NCBI GenBank assembly: GCA_016748015.1
Contig: JAAOMT010000275.1
Span: forward strand, 385,124 to 446,686
Direction: 5' to 3'
From: Geosiphon pyriformis
Taxonomy: Eukaryota; Glomeromycota; Glomeromycetes; Archaeosporales; Geosiphonaceae
Length of the DNA stretch: 61,563 nucleotides
The first letter of the stretch is position 1; every line of letters begins with the position of its first letter. Below the pieces are notes generated by a model that saw only the letters and a list, made by a program, of their open reading frames with translations, searched no databases and was not told the origin of the DNA. The translations under genes were made by a program, and so were the position numbers. Positions 13,661 through 24,628 of the stretch are shown piece by piece.

Positions 13661-16600
13661 TTAGGGAGAAAGTTCTTTTTTCCATGTGTTTTGAAAATTT
13701 TGTAGGAAAGAGAGCGAATTGTATCATCATTCAACTGCTTTTCCAATTTTCATTTAATCCACCGTTGTCGTCCTTGAAGATATGTCACAACATAATTATC
13801 TGCATTTATAGCGTGAATCTCGGCCGTAGAATTCATAATCTAACTGAGTCTATTAAAAAAATTTATTATTAAATTATATAAGAGCAGATAGTTACAGTGT
13901 TTGTTTGTTTGTGTGTTCAGCATTGGTGCATATTGAAAAAAATATTTATGATGCACATGAAAGCATTTATCAATGATAGATATCAGTGTAAATTCAACAA
14001 AAAAAAAATTAAAGCCAATCTTTTGTCACAAAATTTTTTTTATGAAATCAATAAAGAGGATATTATTTTGCAGACATACGAGTGCGTTCTATACTCTATA
14101 ACTATGTTGTTAAAAAAAAGAAGGATCAATAGTTAATATTGCAATGAAAACTTACTTTTCCTTGTTCATGTTAAGTTTTTTATAATCAGGTAGTGTTTTT
14201 AAATTTATAACTCAACATTGTTTAGTCAAGTTCAAGCAATATTATTATTTTATCTATATTTTATTTTAATATTTTAATATTATTTCATATTATTTCATAT
14301 TAAAATTAATTAAAACTAAAAATCAAATTTTTTAGGTCACTATAATTTATTTAAATATTAAAACTGTAAAAAAAATTATATTAAATATTTGTTTATTATT
14401 TGTATTTTCATAAAAATTAGTAGATTTTATTTATTATAATAAAATTTTATTTAATGCATAAAAAAATGAAAAGTTTTTTATTGATTGTTTATACACAATT
14501 AAATTCTTTTATAATATTAAACCATAATTTTTTTACATTCAATTTTGATATGTAAAGAATTAAAAATTTTGGCTCAATAATTTGTTTTTTTTTTTACCAG
14601 TAAAAAATATAATTTTTTGAGTGTGAAAATTATGAAAATTATGAAAATTTTTTGGAATTTGCTGATTCATTAATAAGTTCATAATAAATAAGACTTTATT
14701 ATTATTCTTTTTGTAAAATTTGTCTATAAGCTAAATTTTTCTATTTAAAGATTGTTAAATCTGTTATAAGCTAGCTCATTTTCAATTAAGATAAATTTGA
14801 TAAAGCTAAAAGACCCAAATAATATTGGAAATTTTAAGATACATAAAATAATCTGCATTTCATTCTAATCTTGAATGCAATTTCAGATGGAAAATGTATT
14901 ATAATATTCACAAGAAAGACCTTTTTACCTTAAAAGAAATCGGAAATAATACTTTAAAATAATATAATTTACGATCAAAAATGAAGCGAAATTGCGAAAC
15001 ATCCAAACAACAATACCAAAATAGTACGTCAGATTTCTTTTATCCTCAAAGATGTTGTCAAAAAGCATTTTTAGTTTCAAATGAAACAAGAATCCTCTTT
15101 ACTATACTAGTCTTGGGACTTGAAATTTTTAACCTGAATTGAAACACCAAAAACGTTGTAACTCTTACCAAAAAAGAATGTTGTTCTGAAACGCCATATG
15201 AAAACCATGAGATGATATTTGCATACTAAAAGAACAAAGAAATTTTTTGATCAGGTTTATATCCGTTTTAAGAAAGGGTAATGGACTCAATTTTTACTAC
15301 ATCATGCAAGTAAAAACCGTTTCTTGCATGTGAAACCTATATGTGTTATTGGATCAAAAAAAATTCATTTCTTTTGACAAAATTCCATATCGATATTTTT
15401 TTTCTTGTCTTTTAAAAATAAAGATTTTCATATATATTATTAAAAATTTATTTTAAAAAAATCATCTTTGAAAGTAATTTCCCTCGGTTCATTGTAACTT
15501 TTTTTTTTCTCATTTGTGACTTCTATCAAAGAACAAAAATAGGTTTATATCTTAAGATTCAAATCCCTATTCATATTTACTAATTTCATTATCAAATGAA
15601 ACAAACAATAAGAGTCAACTACTATATCATGTTTTACAGGATTTTTATATTTTTATATTTTTATAATCAGTGAATTCCTTTCCTTTGTCTTTGTAAATTA
15701 CTCTCTTGTATCAAAACTGATACCAGCTATTAATTTTAAATTCGAATCATTTTACTAACAATATCATTTTTCACATGCATCTTATGATAATTAGAATCCT
15801 TTCATTGATATTTATTTTCGGAAAAATTTCGTGATTATGTTGAATTAAATAATTCTTTGTTAACTTTTACCCCTTTCATCATAATTAAAAACATCGGGGT
15901 TGGAAATAAACAGTGGGGTTTTGGCGTTTCCTAACTAGAAACTTGTCGATTACCTGTTTCTATTGACCTCCTTTTACGATGATGTAAGTTCGTGCGTTAT
16001 TGTGGAGATCCACGTGGGATGACAATGGTTTGTTACGCAATAGAACCATGACTTGAACCTTGCATAAGATGGGGGTGGATTTCGTTTTTACATACTGTAC
16101 TAAGTGCCCTAAATTTTTACCCAAAAAGACCCTTTAATTATGTTCATTAAAACAGAAAGTTTTTGTATTTACGTAATCTAATTAAAAATTCTATCTCATT
16201 TTTGGACATAATTATCCAAAATGTTTAATTGATTCAATTTCAATTTCAAAAAAAAATTTCTTTAATATTACTTTTATATTTAAAATTTTTTTTCAATCAC
16301 ACAAATATTGAGATAGAATTTCCTAATTTATGCAATTCTTTAATATTCTCTTCATATTATCTATTTGAAGTTTTTTGAGCTTGACTTTTTGTTGGTTTAT
16401 GTAATTCGTAAATATGACTCACAGCTGTATTAGCTGAAACAGCGGTATTGGTTATAATTTGAATAATCACGAGAATTAAAATCAAAAAAATACCGCTCTA
16501 ATTTTTTTTCATCATTTTAATCATAAATCCGTCAATTAATTTAAAGATTTGGTTAATTAAAATGGCTTAGAAAATCATTTTTGGCAACTTCTATGCAATG

Positions 16601-17200
16601 GGTGATATCATTCAATTTTTTAGTTTAAAAAAAGATTGTTCCAAAATAATAACATGGACTTTTAAAAACCGTCATGCATCTCTTAACTTGGCAAATTCTC
16701 AAATTTTTAAAAATTCATATTTATTTAAATTTTAACAAATAATAGAAAAATGATAAAAAAGTCTAGGGAAATATATCTATCTTTATCAATCATAAATGAG
16801 TTAAATGCTTAAACATACATCATGTTTTTTGAGAGAGTTTTATAAAAGAAAGTATAGGCAAAGAAAAATTGGTGACGATTTTTTACCGAAAAAGAATTGG
16901 CGACAGAAAATTTTAGATTTTCGAATAAAGCTAGTAAAATAATGTAAAGAACGTCGAAATTAAAATCTTAATCACTCCACAAGGAGGAAAAAAAACAACC
17001 AGAAATCGAATGAATATAAAGTGAAAAGGACATTGAAATGAAATAATCGATCATTCGGCAAGGAGGAAAAATTGCAAACAGGAATCGAACGAAAAAGAAA
17101 AAGAAAAGAAAAGAACAGTACAGAAAAGAAAAGAAAAAAAAAAGAACAGTACAGAACAGAACATAGCGTAACAGAGATAAAAGTGTCCGAAATGAAATCA
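13661..17200. other. AT-rich intergenic region
   Basis: No supported gene. Most of it is AT-rich unique sequence with short open frames that look random. A less AT-rich patch at about 15890-16110 has no recognisable product. Near 17090-17165 there is a purine-rich stretch of GAAAA units with the motif AAAGAACAGTACAGAA repeated. Confidence 0.5.
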
Positions 17201-17224
17201 ACTCATTAATCATCGAAAGCCGAT

Positions 17225-17601
17225 TTAGCGACTGTTAGTTGGCATATACGAAGAGTGAAACGTAGGCGCCATCAATTCATCACTTTTAGTAAAGCAAACG
17301 TTTTGTTCTTCGAGAATTATATTTTGCCCATTATTTTGTTGTCCATTGGGCTGATCAGGAGGAATGACTTGATAGATTTCTGTCGCATTTCGAATCAAAA
17401 CGTTCACTGAAGGTGTATAGAATCCCTGATTAGAAGCAATTGATTGAGACATGTTGTTATCAATAATTATTTTGGTTTTTAAGCTTTGTAGATTATTTTT
17501 TGATTGCTCTTGGGTTGTTTTATATAATTCCAATTTCGCGCCAAGAAAAATTAAACCTTTGATGTTACGCACGTAGTTTTTTCTCCGATCAATTTGATCT
17601 A
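17225..17601 (-). pseudogene. Unknown protein, C-terminal fragment
   Basis: A minus-strand open frame with protein-like composition: Asn/Gln-rich in its second half, ending in an ordinary stop at the low-coordinate side. It lies downstream of the fragment at 17604-17940 and is offset from it by one base, with stops between, so the two are probably parts of one gene joined by an unseen short intron or broken by a frameshift. I do not recognise the product. No membrane segment or known motif is visible. Confidence 0.35.
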
Positions 17602-17603
17602 AA

Positions 17604-17940
17604 TCAAAAATGGAAGACTAGGTATATTGACATCTTGTCTTTTGAAACAGTGGGAAAAAGACAGTTCCATTCAGAATTGCAATAAACCGAAGCTTTGACC
17701 ATGGAAAGGCTCACAACAGAAAAACATCGATCCTTATTTGGAAGATTTTGAATGAAATCAATTTCCTTTACTTTTTCAAATGTAAAAACGGTTGAGAATC
17801 CTTCGGTGATATCAACTTCGGATGTTATCGTTGCCCCGCTCCAGGTTTCCACTATCGTTTCGCTGCCTGCAAATATCAATTTGTCCCGATTGATAATTGG
17901 AACATGACATGTAGTTTCGTGCTTTAAATTAAATTATAAA
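17604..17940 (-). pseudogene. Unknown protein, fragment cut at the repeat boundary
   Basis: A minus-strand open frame of about 110 codons of ordinary soluble composition, containing ETWSGATITSEVDITEGFS. It has no start codon: the frame runs into a stop at about 17940, exactly where extremely AT-rich LINE-derived DNA begins. The upstream part of the gene therefore seems lost or displaced by repeat insertion, unless an intron boundary lies there. Base composition is clearly less AT-rich than the DNA beyond 17940. I do not recognise the family. Confidence 0.35.
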
Positions 17941-19165
17941 CTATTCTCTCAGCATTAATTCTAACTTTAATCTTAATTCTATCCAATTTTGATTTAAAAA
18001 TTATTTTTTTATTGTTTTTCTTTAATTAAAATAAAAAATATTATTATTATTATTATTTAACTAATTTTTTTAATTTTTTTAATTTTTTTAATTTTTTTTA
18101 ACAAATCTTAATTTTCTGTTAATATAAATAATTATACTTTTTTATTTTTATAAGTTAAAAATAAAAAAATTTTTGTATTTTGTATTTAATACTATTTTAA
18201 GCACCAAAAAAAAATTTATATTATTAATTTAAAAAAGTTTTTATATTAAATATTAACTTTTACAATTGATAAAAAACCATGGTTTAAAAAATATTTATAA
18301 AAATAAATGTTTAATAATATTAAAAGTTTTTTACTTTATTAAAATCAAGAAATACTACAACTAAAAAAATATAATTGTAAATATTAATATAAATTTGTAC
18401 ATATGTAATCAAATTAAAAAATTCACATTAAAAATTATTTTATATTTTTAAAAAAATCTGGCCAAATGCATTAGAAAACAAAGAAAAAAAAGTTGATTTA
18501 ATTTCCATTTAATCAGTTCAATTCTTAAAATTTGGTAACCTAATGTGTTGTTTTATTTTAAAAATTGGCAATAATTTGTTAAAAGACACCACATTTAACA
18601 ACACAGTTAATAGTTAATCTTGACTTATCTTAAAAGATATATTATTGTTGTTATTGCTTATATTAAAAAAAAAGCTAATTGCTATTAAAAAAAAATTTTC
18701 AAGATTTTTTTAAAACCACAAAAGAGTTTGATATAATAATAATAAATACAAGTAACTACTGCTGTTTTTTGAAGTTTTTGGTTTTTTTGGTTATTTACAA
18801 AGTAGTAATAATGGTATTAATAAAAAAAATAAAAAAAACTAATTTATTAATTGGCTTATTATTAAAGATTTTAAGATTCTTAAAAAGAATAAAAACAATA
18901 TTGAAATTAATCTTAATATGTTTTTTGGAAAAAACTTTGACTAAAAAAAAACTACTAGCCAAAAATGAAAAAAATATTTTAAAAGTTGTCAAAAACAGCT
19001 TTTTATTATCAATATTTAAGAAGAATTTTGTTAAAAAATTTTGTTTAGCTATTTTAACAATAAAAAAATTTTTTTTGTTAAAACTTTATTAATTATTATA
19101 AAAAAAGTAACATTTAAAACTTTTTTACTTTTTGCTCTGGTCATGATCATAAAAATAAAAAATAA
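17941..19165 (-). mobile_element. Decayed LINE ORF1 copy
   Basis: Very AT-rich. From about 18470 to 19165 it aligns by eye with the better-preserved copy at 22000-22640 and with 44120-44760: the same order of short blocks (AAACAAAGAAAAAAAAGTTG, then ACCACATTTAACAACACAG), ending in the ORF1 start region near 19118-19165. Differences are mostly G/C replaced by A/T. The stretch 17941-18470 is probably the same element decayed past recognition. Confidence 0.6.
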
Positions 19166-20240
19166 AAAAGAATAAAAGTTAATGTAATTTGATTTATATT
19201 AATATTATAAATAATTAATTTTATATATATATTTATAAAAAATTTAAGTATTTAATTTCTAAATTAATATAATATTATTGTTAAATACAAAAAAAATTAG
19301 ATTATTTAATATTTAATAATATTAAAAAAATTTTAATATAATAATTCAAAAAAGTTATAATTAATTTCGGTTTTAAAAAAAAATGTCTATTTTTTAGATT
19401 TAAATAATATTTTAATTATAATAAGTATTTTAATCGATTTAAATAATTAATTATATACAATAATTATATAAATTATATTTAATTTTAAAAATTTATTGTT
19501 GTATTGTATTAAATAATATTTGAATCATATTTATTAAAACAAAAAAACCTAATATTTTTTTTAATAACTAATTTTATATTAATAAAATAATATAAAAACT
19601 AAAACACAAGTTTAATATAAATTATATTAATAATTAATAAATATTACCAAAATTAATCATATTTTTAAAAAAGTTTTATTAACTTAATTTTTTTAATTAA
19701 ATAATTTAACAAATATAATAGATTAAAATTATTTAAATTATTTTTATTTTATTTTTAAAATTAGTAATAATTATCTAAAATTTATTATATATTAATAATA
19801 TAATCAAATATTAATTTAAACCAAATTTAGTAAATATGTTAATACTATTATTATTTAAAATAAAAAAACTATTATTTATAATTAAAAAATTAAGTAATAT
19901 AATTAATATAAACATTAAAAAAACAAAAATTTTATTTCTTGCCAAAAAAATTAATTTTAAGTTGAAAAAATATTAAAAAATGCTAAAAAAAATTATAATA
20001 AATAGTAGTTTTGTTTTTGGCTTATTATTAAAAACTTTAAAGTTTTTCAATTGTTAATATTATTATTAAAATTAATTTTAATAAAATAAAATGGTTTTAA
20101 AACAATCAAAAACAGTTTTATAATATATTATTTAATTATTTTTATAGTTAAAAAACTTTTAAGATAATTATATTAATAAAATTAATAATTGTTTTTTTGA
20201 ATTTTGCTTTAATTATTAAATCAAATAACAAAGTTTTTTA
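19166..20240 (-). mobile_element. Highly decayed LINE ORF1 copy
   Basis: Nearly pure A/T. Its high-coordinate end (about 20000-20240) keeps block order resembling the ORF1 5' region of the copies ending at 22670 and 44770. The rest is too altered to align confidently by eye. No functional gene. Confidence 0.4.
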
Positions 20241-20379
20241 TAAAAATTAAATATTAAAAGTTATAATATTAAAAATATTAAAAATATAACAAATTAATAC
20301 AATATATTAAGAAACAATAATATAATTAAAAAACAAATTAAGATTTATAAGTTTTAAAAATTTTTATTATTATTAAAGT

Positions 20380-22670
20380 TTAATAAGCAAGGTCTAACTA
20401 TTATTTAATACAATATAACTATGTAGAGTCTTAAAATAAATATGGCTTACACGTTTTTTACATATAATCAGTTACTTAAGCCAGTTTAAATTATACTACA
20501 TTGATGTATCTAAAGAAAACTTATTCAAAAATAATATTTTTTGAATAACAAAAAACAAAATAGCACTGTAAGAAACCAATCTAACCAGCTATTCAGCTGT
20601 TTTCAAGACATCAGCTTTAATATTAATAGATTTATGTTCCTAAAGGAACATTAAATTAGAAAACACTTTATTATCCAAATTAACTAAGTGCTTTGAATCA
20701 TCAGAAATATCAATATCTTCCATGCAACACTCTTTTTTTAAAGAAACCACCTTTTTCTCCAACTTACTAACAACTTTACTAAAAGAACCTATATGTATCA
20801 TAATTTTATTAACTTTAAAGCCAAGTTTACTGCTTAAGACCAAATCCCTATTAATAAATTATTCAAACAATTTAACCAAAAAACCAATTGGCTTAACAAT
20901 AGATTCAACCAAAGCAGAAAGCTTGACCAAATTAGACTTCAAAGAAACCAACCAAGAAAACACTAAGCGATTACTAACAACTATAGAAAGAAAAATAAAA
21001 GCTGTCAAGAGAGGAAACTCAGAAAAATCCAGAAAAACAAAAGCCTTAACATAAGAAACACTACTAACAAAATGTGTTTTAAATATTTTGGAAGCCTTAA
21101 AAGAGAGAGGTAAAGAAACTTTGCAGTCTACAGCCAAATAGTCCACTTCTTAACACCTAAAACAATGCCAATGACCAGAAATTTTTCACCAAATACAGCA
21201 CTTTCTTAGGGTACTAGTTTTAACAACCACAAAATCCAAATCAACTTGAAAACCAAATATAACCAGAGCAAACTAAAAACAATGGCCAGAATCAGACAAA
21301 TAAGGAATGAAACAAATCTGGCCACCAATTTGGGAGATCATATTACTAATCTCAAAAGCAGTACAGCCAAAAAGAAGGTTGATCAACTTGGCCTTAAACT
21401 AATCACAAGACAAAATTGTCTCATTTTAATTAATAAAAAAAAAAATTCAGATACTATCTTTGTTCACCAAAATTGACCAGTAAGTAAAAACAGAAGCAGC
21501 AACATCTAATTCTTTAAAATAAATGGCCACATATTGCTAAACATCCACAAATTTCAACATGACATAAGAAACTTTACCAAAAACATCAAGAGCTAACTTA
21601 ATATTAGCAGCAAACACATTTAAAGGCACATCATACAGCACAACAGCAACAGAAAACAAACTAAACTCAGAAATTACCAAAAACTTGGCAATTTTGAGAG
21701 TAGTAAGACAAACAAAGCTTGTAAGCTCAACCAAAAATACAGCATTCAGAGAACTTTAAAAAGTAAATTCTATACAGAAAAGCTTTATATTGTTTCTTGA
21801 AACAAACTTTGCACCTAAAAAACCATGTATAGACTGAAAAACAGTCTTAATATAAGCCAATTTGATTTTAAAAGTAGTACCAAGCACTAGAATAAAGGTC
21901 ACCCACCCAGCAAATCTTTAATAACCAGTAATAATTTTTCAAGCATTATCAATAGCAGTACCAAAAACCAAAGAAGATAATTCAATTTCTATCTGATTAA
22001 TTCAGTTCTCAAGAACAAGTAACCCAATAGAAAATAATTGCTTTGCTTTCAAAACTGATAAGAATTTGCCAAAAAACATCACATTTGGCAACACAGTTAG
22101 TGGTTGATTTTGACCTATCTTGGATGATGTGCCAAATAAAATAATAGAGATCTCATCTAAGATTTCAGTTAAAACCACAAAAAGATTCAGTATAACAATA
22201 GCAAAGACAAGCAACTGCTCTCATTTTTTTAAATCTTTGGTTTTTTTAACTATTTTGTTTGAAAAAGTGATGCTAATAGCACCAGACATAGAAACTATAA
22301 TAGGAAAGACCAGCTTATTAATTGGTCTGTTATTAAATACTTTTGGGCTCTTAAAAGAGATGAAGGCAACATTAGAACTAATCCAAATGTGTTTTTTTAA
22401 ATGAATTTTGACTAGTAAAAAACCAGCCAAAGATAAAAAAAATGCTTTAATAGTCATTAAAGACAGCTTTTTATTACTAATATTTAAAGAAAATGTAGCC
22501 AAGATGTTATATTTAGCCATTTCAATAATAGAGAGACTTTCTTGTGTAAAAATCTTATTAGTTACTATAAAAAAAGTAATAGGTATAGCCTTTTTACTTT
22601 TTGTTTTGGTTGTAGTTATAAAATTAAGACAACAAAGAGTTAAAAATTTAAAAAAAAAACATTAAATAAT
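20380..22670 (-). mobile_element. ORF1-only LINE derivative, about 2.3 kb
   Basis: Reading on the minus strand, the element starts near 22670, carries an ORF1 through about 20580, and then goes straight into a 3' tail (about 20380-20520) that matches the 3' ends of the two long LINEs here, finishing in TAAT units. No endonuclease, reverse transcriptase or RNase H sequence lies between ORF1 and the tail. The copy at 41740-44770 has the same order and, without its LTR insertion, nearly the same length. That makes a shared non-autonomous family more likely than a chance deletion. It would need proteins of a full LINE to move. Confidence 0.65.
20600..22640 (-). pseudogene. LINE ORF1 protein (RRM-like fold plus zinc knuckle), broken
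   Basis: Open pieces at 22520-22221, 22214-22002, 21734-21537, 21146-20859 and 20843-20640 follow one another on the minus strand. Between about 21700 and 21450 lies a domain with the pattern seen in the ORF1 of both full LINEs (compare 50817-50593 and 35701-35781). Near 21190-21130 a zinc knuckle reads C-F-R-C, then Tyr at the His position, then C, spacing CX2CX4(Y)X4C. ORF1 proteins of this class bind their own RNA in the transposition particle. Several in-frame TAG/TGA/TAA sit where Gln or Trp is expected. The N-terminal region now looks hydrophobic, probably because Ser, Thr, Ala and Pro codons mutated to Phe, Ile, Val and Leu. Confidence 0.6.
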
Positions 22671-24300
22671 TAAATAATTAAAAAATAACAAACTGTTTTT
22701 ATTTTTAAATTTATTTTTTTATTCTAATAAAATATTTATATTAAATTATATAAATTCAAATTTTTATTGTTATTCAAATTTTTTATTTTTTGTTATTTGT
22801 TTATAAATAAAATACTAATTATTATTATTATTATTATTATTGTTGTTGTTGTTGTTTTTGTTTTATTTTGGAAATTAATTTTTTAAAAAAATAACATTAA
22901 TAAATAACTTAAAAAAACATTTAATTATAAGTATAAAATAAAAATTAAACTTATTAATAAATTAAATAATTTTTAAAAAAGTTATATAAAACCAGATTTT
23001 ATAATTATAAAATAAATTAAATAAACAACTATTATTATAATTTTTTGTTTATTATAAAAAACTTAAAAATTTTTAAATCAATAAAATTTTCAAATTTATT
23101 AAAACTTTTAAATATATTAAAATTTTAAAAACATCAAATTATAAAAATTTAATTAGAAATAATACTTAAAATAGCAGTTTTATTAAATAAAAGATAATAG
23201 TTTACTTAAAAAATCTTAAATATTATTAAAATAAACAGTGTTTTAAAAACAAAAAAAATATGTATTTTAGTTTTTATTTTATTAATTTAATTTTTAAAAT
23301 CAAATAATTTAATAAATTAATTATATATAAAAATATAATTTGTTTTATTTTTTGAACCAATAAAAATTAATTAGAATTTAATATATTAAATAATTTAGTT
23401 ATATGCTAATTAAAATTAGTTTTAATAAATATGTTGTTATTATTATTATTTAAAACAAAAAAAATCAAAAATAAGTATTATAATTAATATAATTTTAATA
23501 AAGTTAATAAAAATATCAAAAAAATCAAAAAAAGCCAATTTTTTATTTTTCATAAAAAACAAGCTTTAAATCAAAGATAATAATTTAAAAAATACCAAAA
23601 CAATACATTTCTTAAATATTTTAAAGATGTTAATAATAGTGTTTTTAAGAAAAAAATAGTTTTTTGCTTTTTTTGTTTTTTAAATTATTTAAGCAAAAAT
23701 AAAAAAGATTATTAAAACTTTTACTATAGTAATAATTACATTAAAACTGGTTTTAATTAGTTATTTAAAAAAAAATTTCAATAAAAAAAGTGCTTTATTA
23801 ATAAATAAAGACTGTTTTATAACTTTATTTAAGAAAAAAATCTCTCAAAAAAATTCTGTTTAGTTATTTTTTTTTCAAGACTTTTTAATTATTAAAACTA
23901 TTAAAAACACAGAAAATTTATTTTTTTATTGTTTTTTACTTTAAATATGATTATAAAAACAAAAAAACATAATTTGTATTTTACAAATAATAATATATGT
24001 ATAAATAAAAGTATTAAATAATATCATAAAAGCTAATTAATTTTAATATTAAGTTTAATGTTTAAAATACCAGAATTTAAATAAGTAAATTTGTTTTAAG
24101 TAACAAAAATTAAATTATTTTATATTTAGATTTAATAAATTAGAGCTTTTTAGCTTTTTAATTTAACATAGTGTTGTTTTAACATAAGTATAAATAATTG
24201 GTTATATATATAAAGTGCATAAATTACTTTTATAACATGCTATTACAATTTAAGTAATTAATAAAACAAAATAATTATATTTATAAAAAGATAAGATCAT
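22671..24300 (-). mobile_element. Decayed LINE ORF1 copy and a separate LINE 3' end
   Basis: Almost pure A/T. The part ending near 23970 keeps ORF1 5'-region block order on the minus strand. At about 24170-24250 a plus-strand LINE 3' tail can be followed (GTGTTGTTTTAACATAAG, then AAAGTGCATAAATTA), matching 41448-41500 in order. A (TAA/TTG) simple repeat lies at about 22818-22857. No functional gene. Confidence 0.45.
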
Positions 24301-24628
24301 ATTTCAATAATGCCAGAAAAAAAAATGTAGTGATAAATCCCGGAATTTTTCTTTGGACTTTGCTATTCTTTTGTTGAAAAGTTAAAATGCCAGTTAGTTA
24401 GCAATGCCTAAAAATTGCCAACACTTGAACAAACCGTTACCAAAGATATCTCTTTGTGTCGAAGAGCTAAGCTGGATATCCGTTTTAATTTAACATTGGA
24501 AATTTTATAAAACTGGTTATAACGAAATCTGAACTATGGTTGTGCGTCTATATATCAGTTATCAAAAACTAATAATTAAATTTAATGTTTTCAGCAGCGT
24601 GATTGAATACAAGGATTGTTTCATAAAA

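Noticed and set aside
18679-19092. Small Lys/Leu/Phe-rich membrane protein
   Set aside because: It lies antisense to a decayed ORF1 copy; composition reflects A/T saturation.
17941-24300. Mitochondrial DNA insertion, suggested by extreme AT content
   Set aside because: Blocks align in order with LINE ORF1 copies and LINE 3' tails; no mitochondrial gene is visible.
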